A DNA stretch of 64,000 bases from Paenibacillus dendrobii (lineage in GTDB: Bacteria > Bacillota > Bacilli > Paenibacillales > Paenibacillaceae): positions 868,001 to 932,000 of the forward strand of contig NZ_WUBI01000001.1 of assembly GCF_009807035.1 (NCBI RefSeq), in the 5' to 3' direction. Position 1 is the first letter of the stretch, and each line of letters opens with the position of its first letter. The translations under genes were made by a program, and so were the position numbers. The notes beneath the pieces were generated by a model. That model was not told the origin of the DNA. It was given only the letters and a program-made list of their open reading frames with translations, and ran no database searches. Positions 7,438-16,174 of the stretch are shown here, one piece after another.

Positions 7438-9156
7438 TTATGAACCGAACTGAGCCTCGTGCAGCTTGCTGTATACCCCTCCTGCAGCCACCAATTCCAG
7501 ATGCTTGCCTTGCTCGGTAATTCCCTGTTCCGTGACGACCACGATCCGGTCGGCATTTTTAATCGTGGCCAGCCGGTGAGCAATGACGAGCGTAGTCCGG
7601 CCGGCCGACAGCTCGGACAGCGATTGCTGGATCGCTTTTTCCGTCTCAGTATCCAGGGCGGAAGTCGCCTCATCCAGAATAAGGATCGGCGGATTTTTGA
7701 GAAACATTCTCGCGATCGCAAGCCGCTGTTTCTGTCCGCCGGACAGTTTTACGCCGCGTTCTCCGATGACCGTCGCCAGACCTTCGGGCTGTGCACGGAT
7801 AAACTCATCCAATCGCGCCCTTCTAACCGCTTCCCAGATGTCCTTATCGGCTGCGTGCAGATCGCCATAGGCAATATTTTCACGAATCGTGCCTGAAAAT
7901 AAGAAAACGTCCTGCTGTACGATACCGATCTGTCCCCGCAAAGAAGCCAGTTTCATCCTGGTGATGTCGATGCCATCTACGGTAATCGTTCCCGATTCGG
8001 CATCGTAAAAGCGCGGCAGCAAACTGCACAGCGTCGTCTTGCCTGCACCGGAGGGGCCGACGAAAGCGACGGTTTCGCCAGCCCTTATCCGCAGATCGAT
8101 ATTTCGCAGCACCTTGGCTTCATTTTCATAACCAAACGTTACATTGCTGAATTGAATGTCACCGCGCAAATGACCTGCATCGATGGCATCCGGACTATCG
8201 GCGATGTCAGGATCGGTTTCCAGCAGTTCCAGATAACTTTTAAATCCGGCCATGCCTTTGGGATAACTCTCGATGACGGAATTAATCTTGTTGATCGGAC
8301 CCAAAAATACGTTGGATAAGAGTAAAAATCCGACGAATTCCCCGCTCGTCATTTCTCCCTGAATGACAAACCATGTTCCGCATACCAACACGAATAGAAT
8401 GACGAGACGCATGAGGAAGTAACTGATGGACGAATTTTGAGCTTGAATTTTATAGGATATGAACTTGGTCTGACGGTATTGCTCATTATTCTCTGCAAAA
8501 CGTTCCGATTCGTATTTTTCGTTCGTAAAGGCCTGGACAACCCGAACGCCGCCAATGCTGTCCTCCACCCTAGTATTAAATTCCCCGATATCCTTGAACA
8601 TGCGCTGAAATGCATAGATCATTTTGCGATTGAAATATAATGAGAGATAAACCAACCCAGGAATGATGATGACTGCCAGCAGTGCCAGCTTCCAGTTGAT
8701 CAGCAACATAAGCACGAATGCGCCAATCAGCGTCATGGCGGCAATGAATAAATCTTCCGGTCCGTGATGGGCCATTTCTCCGATTTCCATCAAATTGCTT
8801 GTCATGCGGGCCATCAGATGGCCCGTTTTGTTATTGTCGAAGAAACGGAAAGAAAGCTTCTGTACATGGGTGAACAGCTTGCCGCGCATATCGGTCTCAA
8901 TGTTGATGCCAAGCTGATGCCCCCAATACGTTACGATATATTGGAGCAAACTATTCAGTCCATATATCGCAAGGAGACCGACGCAGGCCCAGAAAATCAG
9001 TGACCAATTTCCGCTTGGCAGCAGGTTATCGACAAACTTGTTGACGACAAGCGGGAAGCACAGTTCCAATAGCCCTGCGAAAACGGCACAGCAAAAATCA
9101 ACCAAGAACAACGTTTTATAGGGTTTATAATAAGCAAAAAACTTTTGCAGCACCAT
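7438..9156 (-). CDS. ABC exporter-fold half-transporter (fused permease and ATPase)
   Basis: A 572-residue protein. An ABC_membrane domain with six TM helices (about residues 1-310) is followed by an ATPase domain with Walker A (GPSGAGKTT), signature LSGGQKQR, Walker B (ILILDEATSALD) and the H-loop AHRL. It presumably works as a homodimer. The ATG at 9156 follows AAGGAG by five bases; the longer frame to 9234 would run into the permease gene and lacks a site. It lies 31 bases after the second FecCD permease gene, so it is the last gene of the siderophore operon. It could export siderophore or its breakdown product, or act in uptake like mycobacterial IrtAB. This is unresolved. Confidence 0.9.
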   Translation of the reverse strand: MVLQKFFAYYKPYKTLFLVDFCCAVFAGLLELCFPLVVNKFVDNLLPSGNWSLIFWACVGLLAIYGLNSLLQYIVTYWGHQLGINIETDMRGKLFTHVQKLSFRFFDNNKTGHLMARMTSNLMEIGEMAHHGPEDLFIAAMTLIGAFVLMLLINWKLALLAVIIIPGLVYLSLYFNRKMIYAFQRMFKDIGEFNTRVEDSIGGVRVVQAFTNEKYESERFAENNEQYRQTKFISYKIQAQNSSISYFLMRLVILFVLVCGTWFVIQGEMTSGEFVGFLLLSNVFLGPINKINSVIESYPKGMAGFKSYLELLETDPDIADSPDAIDAGHLRGDIQFSNVTFGYENEAKVLRNIDLRIRAGETVAFVGPSGAGKTTLCSLLPRFYDAESGTITVDGIDITRMKLASLRGQIGIVQQDVFLFSGTIRENIAYGDLHAADKDIWEAVRRARLDEFIRAQPEGLATVIGERGVKLSGGQKQRLAIARMFLKNPPILILDEATSALDTETEKAIQQSLSELSAGRTTLVIAHRLATIKNADRIVVVTEQGITEQGKHLELVAAGGVYSKLHEAQFGS

Positions 9157-9187
9157 ACACACTCCTTCTCCATGGACATGATCGGCT

Positions 9188-10225
9188 TCAAGCCCGCGAG
9201 CGGGCGAGCAAATACAGGAAATACGGCGCACCAATAATGGCGACGATGATTCCTGCAGGGATTTCGGACGGCTGCAAAATCAAACGGCCGAGCATATCGG
9301 CAACGATGACCATAAGCGAACCGACCAATGCGGATGCTGGAAGCAGCGCTTGATGCTTCGGACCAACGAGCCGTCTGGCCACATGCGGTCCGATCAGACC
9401 GACGAATCCGATGCCTCCGCTTACCGCGACGCAGGAGCCCGCAAGCCCAACCGCGGCCGCAAGCAGGATAATCTGTTCTCTCGATACTCTCGCTCCGAGA
9501 CCAGTTGCCGTTGTTTCCCCCAGATTGAGCACGTTCATCGTTCTCGCTTTGTAGAATACGAACGGAAGGAGAATGGCAATGAAGGGCAGTAAAGCGAGAA
9601 CAAATTTCCAGTTGGTTCCCCAGATGCTGCCTGCCATCCAGGTGGCCACGAATTGGTATTTGTCAGGGCTTATCCGAAGCGTAAGTACGATCGTCGCGGC
9701 ACTAATCCCAGCTGCAACAGCTACGCCGGTCAGCAGCAAACGCGTAGGCATCAACCCTCTATGACGCTTGTAAGATAATGAAAAAATGAGAGCTGCTGTC
9801 AACCCCGCTCCAATCCACGCAAGAACGGGAAGCATGAATACCGGTGCTGCACCGGTGGACGGGTAGAATGCCACGAACATCAGCACGACAAGTCCTGCCC
9901 CTGCATTGATGCCGAGAATACCCGGATCAGCGAGCGCGTTGCGGGACATGCCTTGCATCACGCAGCCGGAAACCGCTAGTCCGGCACCGATTAGAATCGA
10001 AATCACGATACGGGGTAATCTGAAATCGAATAAGATTAATTCTTCCTTTGCGGTTCCGCCACCGAACAAGGTTCGAAGCGTGTCTAGCGGCGACAAGCGA
10101 ATAAATCCTGTATTCATGCTTGTTACAAATGCGATGGCGATAAGAAGTCCGAGCGTAATCATGACCATCATATTTTGCTTTTGCTTTTGTTTTTCTTCCG
10201 GTGACATTTTGTTTAATTGCATCAT
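9188..10225 (-). CDS. Iron-siderophore ABC transporter permease, FecCD family (second subunit)
   Basis: A 345-residue, roughly ten-TM FecCD/BtuC-like permease. The cytoplasmic coupling motif GGIGFVGLIGPHVAR near residues 268-282 contacts the ATPase. It forms a heterodimer with the permease encoded immediately upstream, and their stop and start codons overlap by one base (TAATG). No FecE-type ATPase is encoded here, as in Bacillus feuABC, where a separate ATPase (YusV) is shared. Expression probably follows the Fur-controlled receptor gene upstream. Confidence 0.92.
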   Translation of the reverse strand: MMQLNKMSPEEKQKQKQNMMVMITLGLLIAIAFVTSMNTGFIRLSPLDTLRTLFGGGTAKEELILFDFRLPRIVISILIGAGLAVSGCVMQGMSRNALADPGILGINAGAGLVVLMFVAFYPSTGAAPVFMLPVLAWIGAGLTAALIFSLSYKRHRGLMPTRLLLTGVAVAAGISAATIVLTLRISPDKYQFVATWMAGSIWGTNWKFVLALLPFIAILLPFVFYKARTMNVLNLGETTATGLGARVSREQIILLAAAVGLAGSCVAVSGGIGFVGLIGPHVARRLVGPKHQALLPASALVGSLMVIVADMLGRLILQPSEIPAGIIVAIIGAPYFLYLLARSRA

Positions 10226-11298
10226 TACAGTTCTCTCCCTTCCTTACGCGAGATGTATAGGAAGAAAGGTACGCCAATGAGCGCGATCAAAGCACCGAGC
10301 GGCGTCTCATAAGGGGGATTTACCATTCTGGCGGCCAGATCCGCGAATACGACAAGCAACGCGCCCAGAATTGCAGAACACGGAATGATCCACCGATAAT
10401 CAACGCCTACCAATTTACGTGTCAGATGCGGAATAATCAGCCCTACGAAGCCCACGGCTCCAACAACCGATACGGCTGCTCCCGCCAGAATTAGCACGAT
10501 TAAAGTTCCAGCCAGCTTGACGGGTCCGCTGCGAAGACCGAGTCCTTTCGCCACTTCATCGCCCAAACTGAGCATGGTAATAGACCTCGATAGCATAATC
10601 GCCCCAGCCACAGCCGCAGCCACCCATGGAAACATGATTTTGAGCTGCAGCCAGCTCGTGCCGGCGACTCCTCCTGCATACCAGAATGCAAGGTCCTGGC
10701 CGATACGGAAGTATAGGGCTATGCCTTCGCTAAGTGCAGACAGCAATGCGGATAAGGCTGCGCCAGCCAGAACCAGTCTCAATGGCGTCAGTCCGCCTCT
10801 GGCCATGGAACCAATTCCAAAAACAAGACTGGCGCCAAGACCTGCTCCCAAAAAAGAAAACAATATCAAAAACATAAACGGCAGACCCGGAAAGAATGCA
10901 AAACAAAGCGCCAAGGCAAACCCAGCTCCTGCGTTCAGGCCGAGCAGACCGGAATCCGCAAGCGGATTGCGAGTCATTCCTTGCATGATCGCACCTGCGA
11001 CGGCGAAGCAGACGCCTACCATCGCCCCTCCAAGAACACGCGGCAGGCGCAGCTCTTGGATAATTTGATGCTGCGTCAGATCCGGATTGTAATGAAATAC
11101 GGCCGACCATACAGTCATGAACTTGATATCCGCAGCTCCGAAGGACACGGATAATGCAATGCCGAAGATCAGTGCAATCATGCCGCCGACGAGGATTAAC
11201 GTCGCTGCCCATGGACGAGAACTGAGCGCGATCGTTTTAACCTCGCTATCGCGCTTAGTCAAATTAACTTCTATCTTGCTTAGACTCATATATGCCAC
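10225..11298 (-). CDS. Iron-siderophore ABC transporter permease, FecCD family (first subunit)
   Basis: A 357-residue FecCD permease with a hydrophilic N-terminal extension (about 25 residues) and the conserved GAVGFVGLIIPHLTR coupling loop. Together with the downstream partner it forms the inner-membrane channel for ferric siderophores delivered by the lipoprotein receptor at 11385-12464. It is separated from that receptor gene by 86 bases containing a strong hairpin, which may tune the receptor-to-permease ratio. Confidence 0.92.
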   Translation of the reverse strand: MAYMSLSKIEVNLTKRDSEVKTIALSSRPWAATLILVGGMIALIFGIALSVSFGAADIKFMTVWSAVFHYNPDLTQHQIIQELRLPRVLGGAMVGVCFAVAGAIMQGMTRNPLADSGLLGLNAGAGFALALCFAFFPGLPFMFLILFSFLGAGLGASLVFGIGSMARGGLTPLRLVLAGAALSALLSALSEGIALYFRIGQDLAFWYAGGVAGTSWLQLKIMFPWVAAAVAGAIMLSRSITMLSLGDEVAKGLGLRSGPVKLAGTLIVLILAGAAVSVVGAVGFVGLIIPHLTRKLVGVDYRWIIPCSAILGALLVVFADLAARMVNPPYETPLGALIALIGVPFFLYISRKEGREL

Positions 11299-11329
11299 CC
11301 TTACATTTCAGAATTTATCTCAGCCATAA

Positions 11330-11355
11330 AGGGCCGCTTCTAAGGAAGCGGCCCT
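11330..11355 (-). terminator. Intercistronic hairpin between receptor and permease genes
   Basis: An 11-bp perfect stem (AGGGCCGCTTC 11330-11340, GAAGCGGCCCT 11345-11355) with a 4-nt loop. On the minus strand only TTTAT follows, so it is probably a partial terminator or mRNA-stabilising structure that keeps receptor expression above permease expression. Confidence 0.65.
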
Positions 11356-11384
11356 GGATATGCTTATGTCGCTCAAGGCAATGA

Positions 11385-12464
11385 TTAATGCTTTCCTGTC
11401 ACTGCATTCACGACATCGTCAACTTCTCTGCTCTCCGCGATTGGACCTGAGGACATCCAATGCCTGGACGATACTTTAAATACGTGGTCCTCTTTCACGG
11501 CAGGGATGGATTTCCACAGCTTCAGTTCCTCAATCGCTTTGGAAGCCGACACCTCTTTTTGGAATGCATCCTCCGTATCAATCGAACCGCCATAAATCGC
11601 GAAAATGTAATCGGCCGTGATCGAAGGCAGATCCTCTAGAGACAAGTTGATTCCCCAGTCATCCTTGGTCTTCTGTTGGAGTTCAGCAATTCCTTGATAT
11701 GGCAGCAATCCGAGTTCCTTATATACCAAATTGAAGCTTGGAAAGAACACTTGCAAATCTTTATCTGATGGTCGGATGTAGGCCACCGTTTTGTCTGCTC
11801 CCACCGCCTGAACGATTTGTTCTTTCGCCTTCTTCAGTTCTTCTTCATTCGCCTGAATGACTGAATGTGCTTTATCCTCCAGCCCTAAGGCTTTACCGAT
11901 TTCTATGATCGAGGACTTCCAGTCGTCAGGTGCAAAAGCAATTGTAGGAGCGATTTTGCTTAACTCGTCGTATCCTTTCTGATCGATCGAATACTGCTGA
12001 ACGATAATCAGGTCCGGGTTCGTCTGAAGTATAGCTTCCAGATTGGGCTTGAAATCCGCGCTGCCCGAAACCGGAATGTTCAATTTCTGTATTTCGTCAT
12101 CCAGATAGTAACCTATGAAATCATAGGCGTACACCATCGGAGCTTCGAGTGATAGCATGATATCTTCAAGTCCAAATACAGCGACTCGCTTGGGATGAAG
12201 AGGAACTTCCGTTTCACCGAAGCCATGCTTGATCTTGATGGCTTGCGCTGCTTTCGGGTCCGTTTCCGATTCAGGATCGGTAGCCTGTTGGTTCGTTTGA
12301 GCGGCTGCCGCCTTCGTGGTATCTTCCGAAATTGCTTTATTCCCACAAGCGCTGACCAATGCGGCAATCAACATGAATACCAACAGCAAAGAGAATCTAT
12401 TCAATGTTCTATGCCCTTTTTTCGCCTTCATACTTTTGTATACGGGCCTTTTTATGAAATGCAT
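11385..12464 (-). CDS. Iron-siderophore ABC transporter substrate-binding lipoprotein (first receptor)
   Basis: A 359-residue lipoprotein with lipobox LVSAC and a peripl_BP_2 (FeuA/FhuD-type) fold. Typical features are VPLHPKRVAVFG, the central PDLIIVQQY and the C-terminal SRHWMSSGPIAESREVDDV. It captures a ferric siderophore outside the membrane and passes it to the FecCD pair. The chosen ATG at 12464 follows GGAGG by seven bases. A Fur box sits at 12482-12496. The regulator gene upstream carries a related binding domain, so both may recognise the same ligand. Confidence 0.9.
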   Translation of the reverse strand: MHFIKRPVYKSMKAKKGHRTLNRFSLLLVFMLIAALVSACGNKAISEDTTKAAAAQTNQQATDPESETDPKAAQAIKIKHGFGETEVPLHPKRVAVFGLEDIMLSLEAPMVYAYDFIGYYLDDEIQKLNIPVSGSADFKPNLEAILQTNPDLIIVQQYSIDQKGYDELSKIAPTIAFAPDDWKSSIIEIGKALGLEDKAHSVIQANEEELKKAKEQIVQAVGADKTVAYIRPSDKDLQVFFPSFNLVYKELGLLPYQGIAELQQKTKDDWGINLSLEDLPSITADYIFAIYGGSIDTEDAFQKEVSASKAIEELKLWKSIPAVKEDHVFKVSSRHWMSSGPIAESREVDDVVNAVTGKH

Positions 12465-12481
12465 CGTTTCCCCTCCACCAT

Positions 12482-12496
12482 TGATACTGATTATCA
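12482..12496 (-). promoter_or_regulatory. Fur box of the first receptor operon
   Basis: The 7-1-7 element TGATACT-G-ATTATCA has one mismatch to the consensus TGATAATnATTATCA and continues as TTAT. It lies about 18 bases before the receptor start codon, so iron-dependent repression by Fur is expected. Confidence 0.75.
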
Positions 12497-12566
12497 TTAT
12501 CGACAGTGTCATTATATATCACGCTGGACATGGATAGGAATACGAAAAAATGCCGAATATTGCGGA

Positions 12567-14177
12567 TTATAGAGCACTAAATAACTGTTTCAACTCCTCA
12601 AGTAACAGATCATGACGATTAGCCGTGTATTCCAATATCGGTTCGGCGATCCAATCCGGACCAGAAGTATAGAAAATATGCCGGTTGCGTACAGCTTTGA
12701 GGTTCGTCCACGTCTGGGATTCAAGCAGCTGCTGCCAGAACGTCTGTGAATGTGGGTCCTTCATGACATGTATCAGCATGACGTCCGCATCGAATGTTTC
12801 CAGCCGCTCGGCTTCCACAATCTCGGTGAACTCAATCTCTTCTACTCCCTTCGCACAAGCAATATGCAGGTCATCGTAAAGAACCGTCCCCGCCCTTTTC
12901 CCCCACACAATAATTCCTTTCGGGCAAAAATTAAGGATAAGCAGGGAACCTTGCTTAAACACGGAGGGGACATGCTTTCGTTCGGCTGCAGCTTTTTTAT
13001 CGTAACGTGCTAACCATCGATCCGCTTCCTCTTCCCGATCCAGGAATCGTGCCGTCAACTGCAAATGAACCCTCCAGTTTTCCTTGTACCAAGGCAGGAA
13101 CAAAACGGGCGCGATCTGACGCAGCTTCTCTTTCTCCGCATCCGGAATCATTTCTTCCAACGCGATGATCTTATCCGGCTTGGCACGCCATAAAGCTTCC
13201 AGGTTAAAATCATAGTCATGACTCAAAGGTACCTTGATGTCGAAACGGTATTTCTTACGATATTCATCTGTCCATGATTGGTCGATAGGAGCCGCATAAG
13301 GGACGATTTGCAGCGTCAGCAGATGACCAATGTTCGGCCAGCTGTAGGCAGCAATTTTAATTTTACGGTTCGCGACATACATGCTGGGTGAGATACCGAA
13401 TTGTTTGCTGAATTGGCTGCTAAAGTATTGAGCATCTTTGTAACCAACCTTTTCCGCGATCTGACGCAGTGCGTGACCGTCTTCCATGAGTTGCTTGGCT
13501 TGGTTCATTCGAATTTGCATCAGATAGTCCATCGCGCTTTGACCGTATCTTTCCTTAAACGTCCTCATGAAGTGATACCTGCTCATACCCGCCATTTTTG
13601 CTAAGCTGTCTACCGAGAAGGATTCCGGATAATTCAGCTCCATATATTGGCGAACATGTTCAAGAATGTTCTCATGCTGATCTCGTCGTTTGAAGAGCAA
13701 ATGAAGCACATCCTGAAATCCGGCCTCGCTCGCGAATCGATCTGCCGGATCGTCAGAGGTCCAGTGATCGATTATCTTCCGGCAAAGTGTCAACAATTGT
13801 TCGGATGAGGTCACAGTTCTGCAACCTTTCATCTCAATGCGGAAACTTGGGATATTCGTTTGTTCAGGCATCGAGATGTCGTAACGCAGCAGATACAGCA
13901 TCTGCTCTTCAGCCGAGGGACATTCCATTTCGACCCTTTGCCCAGGTTCGACGGCAAAGATCTTCTCGGGAGATAAAGCGTACAATATGCCGTCGATCAC
14001 GATATAGCCATGGCGCCTGGCCGAAACGATCAGCATATATGCAGGGCATGCGCTGAATAACAAGCGATGACCATTGGAGCACTCCTCGATTGCCTCTGCA
14101 TCTGTCAATTTGAACCGGGTTCGAAAGAGCCACTCATTCGTTAATGATTTGTGACCTGACTGTTCGGTATTGAACAT
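12567..14177 (-). CDS. btr: Btr-like AraC regulator fused to a siderophore-binding domain
   Basis: A 536-residue protein. An N-terminal sensor-like domain (about 1-165) is followed by an AraC DNA-binding domain (about 170-270, with SVDSLAKMAGMSRYHFMRTFK and the second HTH KVGYKDAQYFSSQF). The C-terminal part (about 275-535) is like the FeuA-type binding protein (APVLFLPWYKENWRVHLQLTARFL). This is the architecture of Bacillus subtilis Btr, 529 residues, which senses ferric bacillibactin and activates feuABC. It follows the second receptor gene by 13 bases; its ribosome binding site overlaps that gene's stop codon. It probably activates the neighbouring uptake genes when the siderophore enters the cell. 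Confidence 0.9.
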   Translation of the reverse strand: MFNTEQSGHKSLTNEWLFRTRFKLTDAEAIEECSNGHRLLFSACPAYMLIVSARRHGYIVIDGILYALSPEKIFAVEPGQRVEMECPSAEEQMLYLLRYDISMPEQTNIPSFRIEMKGCRTVTSSEQLLTLCRKIIDHWTSDDPADRFASEAGFQDVLHLLFKRRDQHENILEHVRQYMELNYPESFSVDSLAKMAGMSRYHFMRTFKERYGQSAMDYLMQIRMNQAKQLMEDGHALRQIAEKVGYKDAQYFSSQFSKQFGISPSMYVANRKIKIAAYSWPNIGHLLTLQIVPYAAPIDQSWTDEYRKKYRFDIKVPLSHDYDFNLEALWRAKPDKIIALEEMIPDAEKEKLRQIAPVLFLPWYKENWRVHLQLTARFLDREEEADRWLARYDKKAAAERKHVPSVFKQGSLLILNFCPKGIIVWGKRAGTVLYDDLHIACAKGVEEIEFTEIVEAERLETFDADVMLIHVMKDPHSQTFWQQLLESQTWTNLKAVRNRHIFYTSGPDWIAEPILEYTANRHDLLLEELKQLFSAL

Positions 14178-14190
14178 GAAACTTCTCCTC

Positions 14191-15192
14191 CTAAGATGTA
14201 ACCGACAACAGGGAATCCGTAATGAAGTTCAGTTGGGCTTCTAACGTCACCGGGTCGTTATACGTGTCACCTTTGGGATTCAATTGGAATACATGCCCAT
14301 TTTTTACGGCAGGGAGCCCTTTCCATATTGCGCTATCATATACGATTTTCGGATCAGTCGTATCGCCCGACCACGGACAAGTGAATATGATGTCCCCGGA
14401 AAACTCCGGCAGCTTTTCGATAGAAATGGATGCCCAGCCCGTACCGCTGTCAATGGCAGCTTTTTGTGCTTCAGGCGGCGCTTTCAGGCCGAATTCGTCG
14501 TAGATGATTTCTCCGCCGCGTCCATAGTTATGGCCAAATACGAATAATCCTTTGGCATACGGGTTGAGGATCGATACGGTTTTATCTCCAAGAGCTGCTT
14601 GTACCTTCGGCTTCAAATCGTTGATTTTTTGATTCCACTGGTCTACCCAAGCTTTTGCCTCTTCTTCTTTTCCGGTGAGTTTGCCGAAATCGATCATCTG
14701 GTCTTTGTAGTTTTTCTTGCCGAAGTCGATGGCGACAACCGGAGCGATCTGCTCCAGCTTATCGATCCCTTCCGTCCCGCTATATGTAATAATCAAATCC
14801 GGATTCAGCTCCAGGATCTTCTCCGGTGAAGGGTCTGTCCCGATATCTTCCACGCCATCCAATTTCCCCTTGAGATACGGATTCTCAATGGCTCCTGTTG
14901 ATACTCCTACAGGTTGTACACCAAGGGCCAAGAAATAGCCAGTATAGAAATCCGTCAAGTCGACGATGCGCTTCGGTTGTTTAGGAACCTTGATATCCCC
15001 GTTTCCTGCATGGAATATGACGGTCTCCGCAGACGAGGAAGTATCGGACGAGAAGGCAGCTGCCGAAGTTTCGGAAAGTTGCTCGTCTCCGGAATAACCC
15101 GCATGGCTGGCACTCTGCCCGCAAGCGCCCATTAGCATCGCTAATCCCAGAGTTAAAACCATGAGTACATAAAACCTGAATCGTTTATGCAT
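14191..15192 (-). CDS. Iron-siderophore ABC transporter substrate-binding lipoprotein (second receptor)
   Basis: A 333-residue lipoprotein with lipobox LMGAC and a peripl_BP_2 fold (VPKQPKRIVDLTDFYTGYF, PDLIITYSGTEGI, WKGLPAVKNGHVF). It is distinct from the first receptor and may widen siderophore range while using the same permeases. The preferred ATG at 15192 is nine bases after AGGAG; the TTG at 15201 and ATG at 15198 are too close to that site. It forms an operon with the Btr-like regulator and has its own Fur box at 15225-15239. Confidence 0.88.
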   Translation of the reverse strand: MHKRFRFYVLMVLTLGLAMLMGACGQSASHAGYSGDEQLSETSAAAFSSDTSSSAETVIFHAGNGDIKVPKQPKRIVDLTDFYTGYFLALGVQPVGVSTGAIENPYLKGKLDGVEDIGTDPSPEKILELNPDLIITYSGTEGIDKLEQIAPVVAIDFGKKNYKDQMIDFGKLTGKEEEAKAWVDQWNQKINDLKPKVQAALGDKTVSILNPYAKGLFVFGHNYGRGGEIIYDEFGLKAPPEAQKAAIDSGTGWASISIEKLPEFSGDIIFTCPWSGDTTDPKIVYDSAIWKGLPAVKNGHVFQLNPKGDTYNDPVTLEAQLNFITDSLLSVTS

Positions 15193-15224
15193 GAACATCA
15201 ACTCCTATGCTTTTTTAATGAGAA

Positions 15225-15239
15225 TGAGAATCGTTATCA
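15225..15239 (-). promoter_or_regulatory. Fur box of the second receptor and regulator operon
   Basis: The 7-1-7 element TGAGAAT-C-GTTATCA has two mismatches to consensus. It is preceded by a further GAGAAT-like repeat, as is common in overlapping Fur sites, and lies 33 bases before the start codon. Confidence 0.7.
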
Positions 15240-15295
15240 ATATAGCATGGGATGAGCATGCAATCAACAAATTTATGAAATAAGTTAACTATTGC

Positions 15296-15852
15296 CTATG
15301 CCAACACATTTATCACATCTTCGATTTTTTTTGCTGTGGGAGATGATTCCGTAATTCATCCATGTATAGAAGTCCACTTCATATACGCAGCCTCTCTTCA
15401 CCGCCCGAAGCGAGTGCCATAACGGGGAGCTAAGAATTGCCCTTTCGTCTCCTGCGTAGACGGAGTGTCGTCTGTCGAATTCGATGAACAAATGGTCTGC
15501 ATCCAATTGTTCCAGTGCTTCCATCGTCAGGATTATCTTTCTCTCCCCCCTCTTTAATTGCTGAACTAGAGAAGGCGGCGTTAAACCCAAATCACGGTGC
15601 CGCGACAGTTTTCAGATTTCCGGCGGATCTTACAGGATTTTCTTCGGCAGCCGATAGGTTGGGGCGATTTTGGAATACATTTCGTATTGGGCCGCATCGA
15701 CGGCTCCGTCCACGATAATCAGGTCGGGGCTGCGCTCCGGATGGACAGGAATGGCTACTTCTCCGAACTCATCGACAACGATTCGAGTCGTTTCGGATGA
15801 TGCGGCTTTGCTTGCGTTTCCATGCAGTGGTCAATCTTCGTGAAATTTCCAT
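15296..15852 (-). pseudogene. Decayed third siderophore receptor gene
   Basis: Remnants of a peripl_BP_2 receptor remain in order. A start ATG (15850-15852) has a good ribosome binding site. After a frame change come VVDEFGEVAIPVHPER, an abrupt junction to SPDLIIVDGAVDAAQYEMYSKIAPTYRLPKK, a stop, and then LEALEQLDADHLFIEFDR and WHSLRAVKRGCVYEVD. Near the end an A8 run (minus strand) puts SHSKK out of frame with the expected IEDVINVLA and its stop at 15296. The signal peptide, lipobox and about 150 residues are missing. The longest intact frame (15285-15590) is only the C-terminal part. The Fur box upstream is perfect. Confidence 0.85.
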
Positions 15853-15902
15853 AAAGTACTTCTCTCCCCTATGCGTGAATAATCGAAATCCAATCTAAAT
15901 CA

Positions 15903-15917
15903 TGATAATGATTATCA
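15903..15917 (-). promoter_or_regulatory. Perfect Fur box before the decayed receptor
   Basis: TGATAAT-G-ATTATCA matches the 7-1-7 Fur consensus exactly. It lies 50 bases upstream of the decayed gene's start codon and is followed by a further ATATCATTTTG extension. Confidence 0.85.
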
Positions 15918-16047
15918 ATATCATTTTGTTCATTCCTATTGTATATTTCATTCACTCAAATCCGCAATACACATATTCGGCATAATTTTTATACAAACTT
16001 AAGAGATTATGAATTGCAAAAGTTTGTGCGCTGCTCCATTTTGCGCG

Positions 16048-16081
16048 CAAAAAGACTTCTTTCGTTCGTTGAAAGAAGTCT
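16048..16081 (-). terminator. Terminator of the alpha/beta hydrolase gene
   Basis: An 11-bp stem (AGACTTCTTTC 16053-16063, GAAAGAAGTCT 16071-16081) with a 7-nt loop is followed on the minus strand by TTTTT. The rest of 15918-16174 holds no recognisable gene. Confidence 0.8.
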
Positions 16082-16174
16082 GATAGTGAAATTGTATTTA
16101 TATGCTCTACAAAAGCCTATACCCGGCGAATACCATCCCTCTCCATTAAGAATGACAGGTTATCTGGAATCTAT

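Noticed and set aside
9157..9234. A longer N-terminus for the ABC exporter
   Set aside because: It would overlap the FecCD permease gene and lacks a ribosome binding site, while AAGGAG precedes the ATG at 9156.
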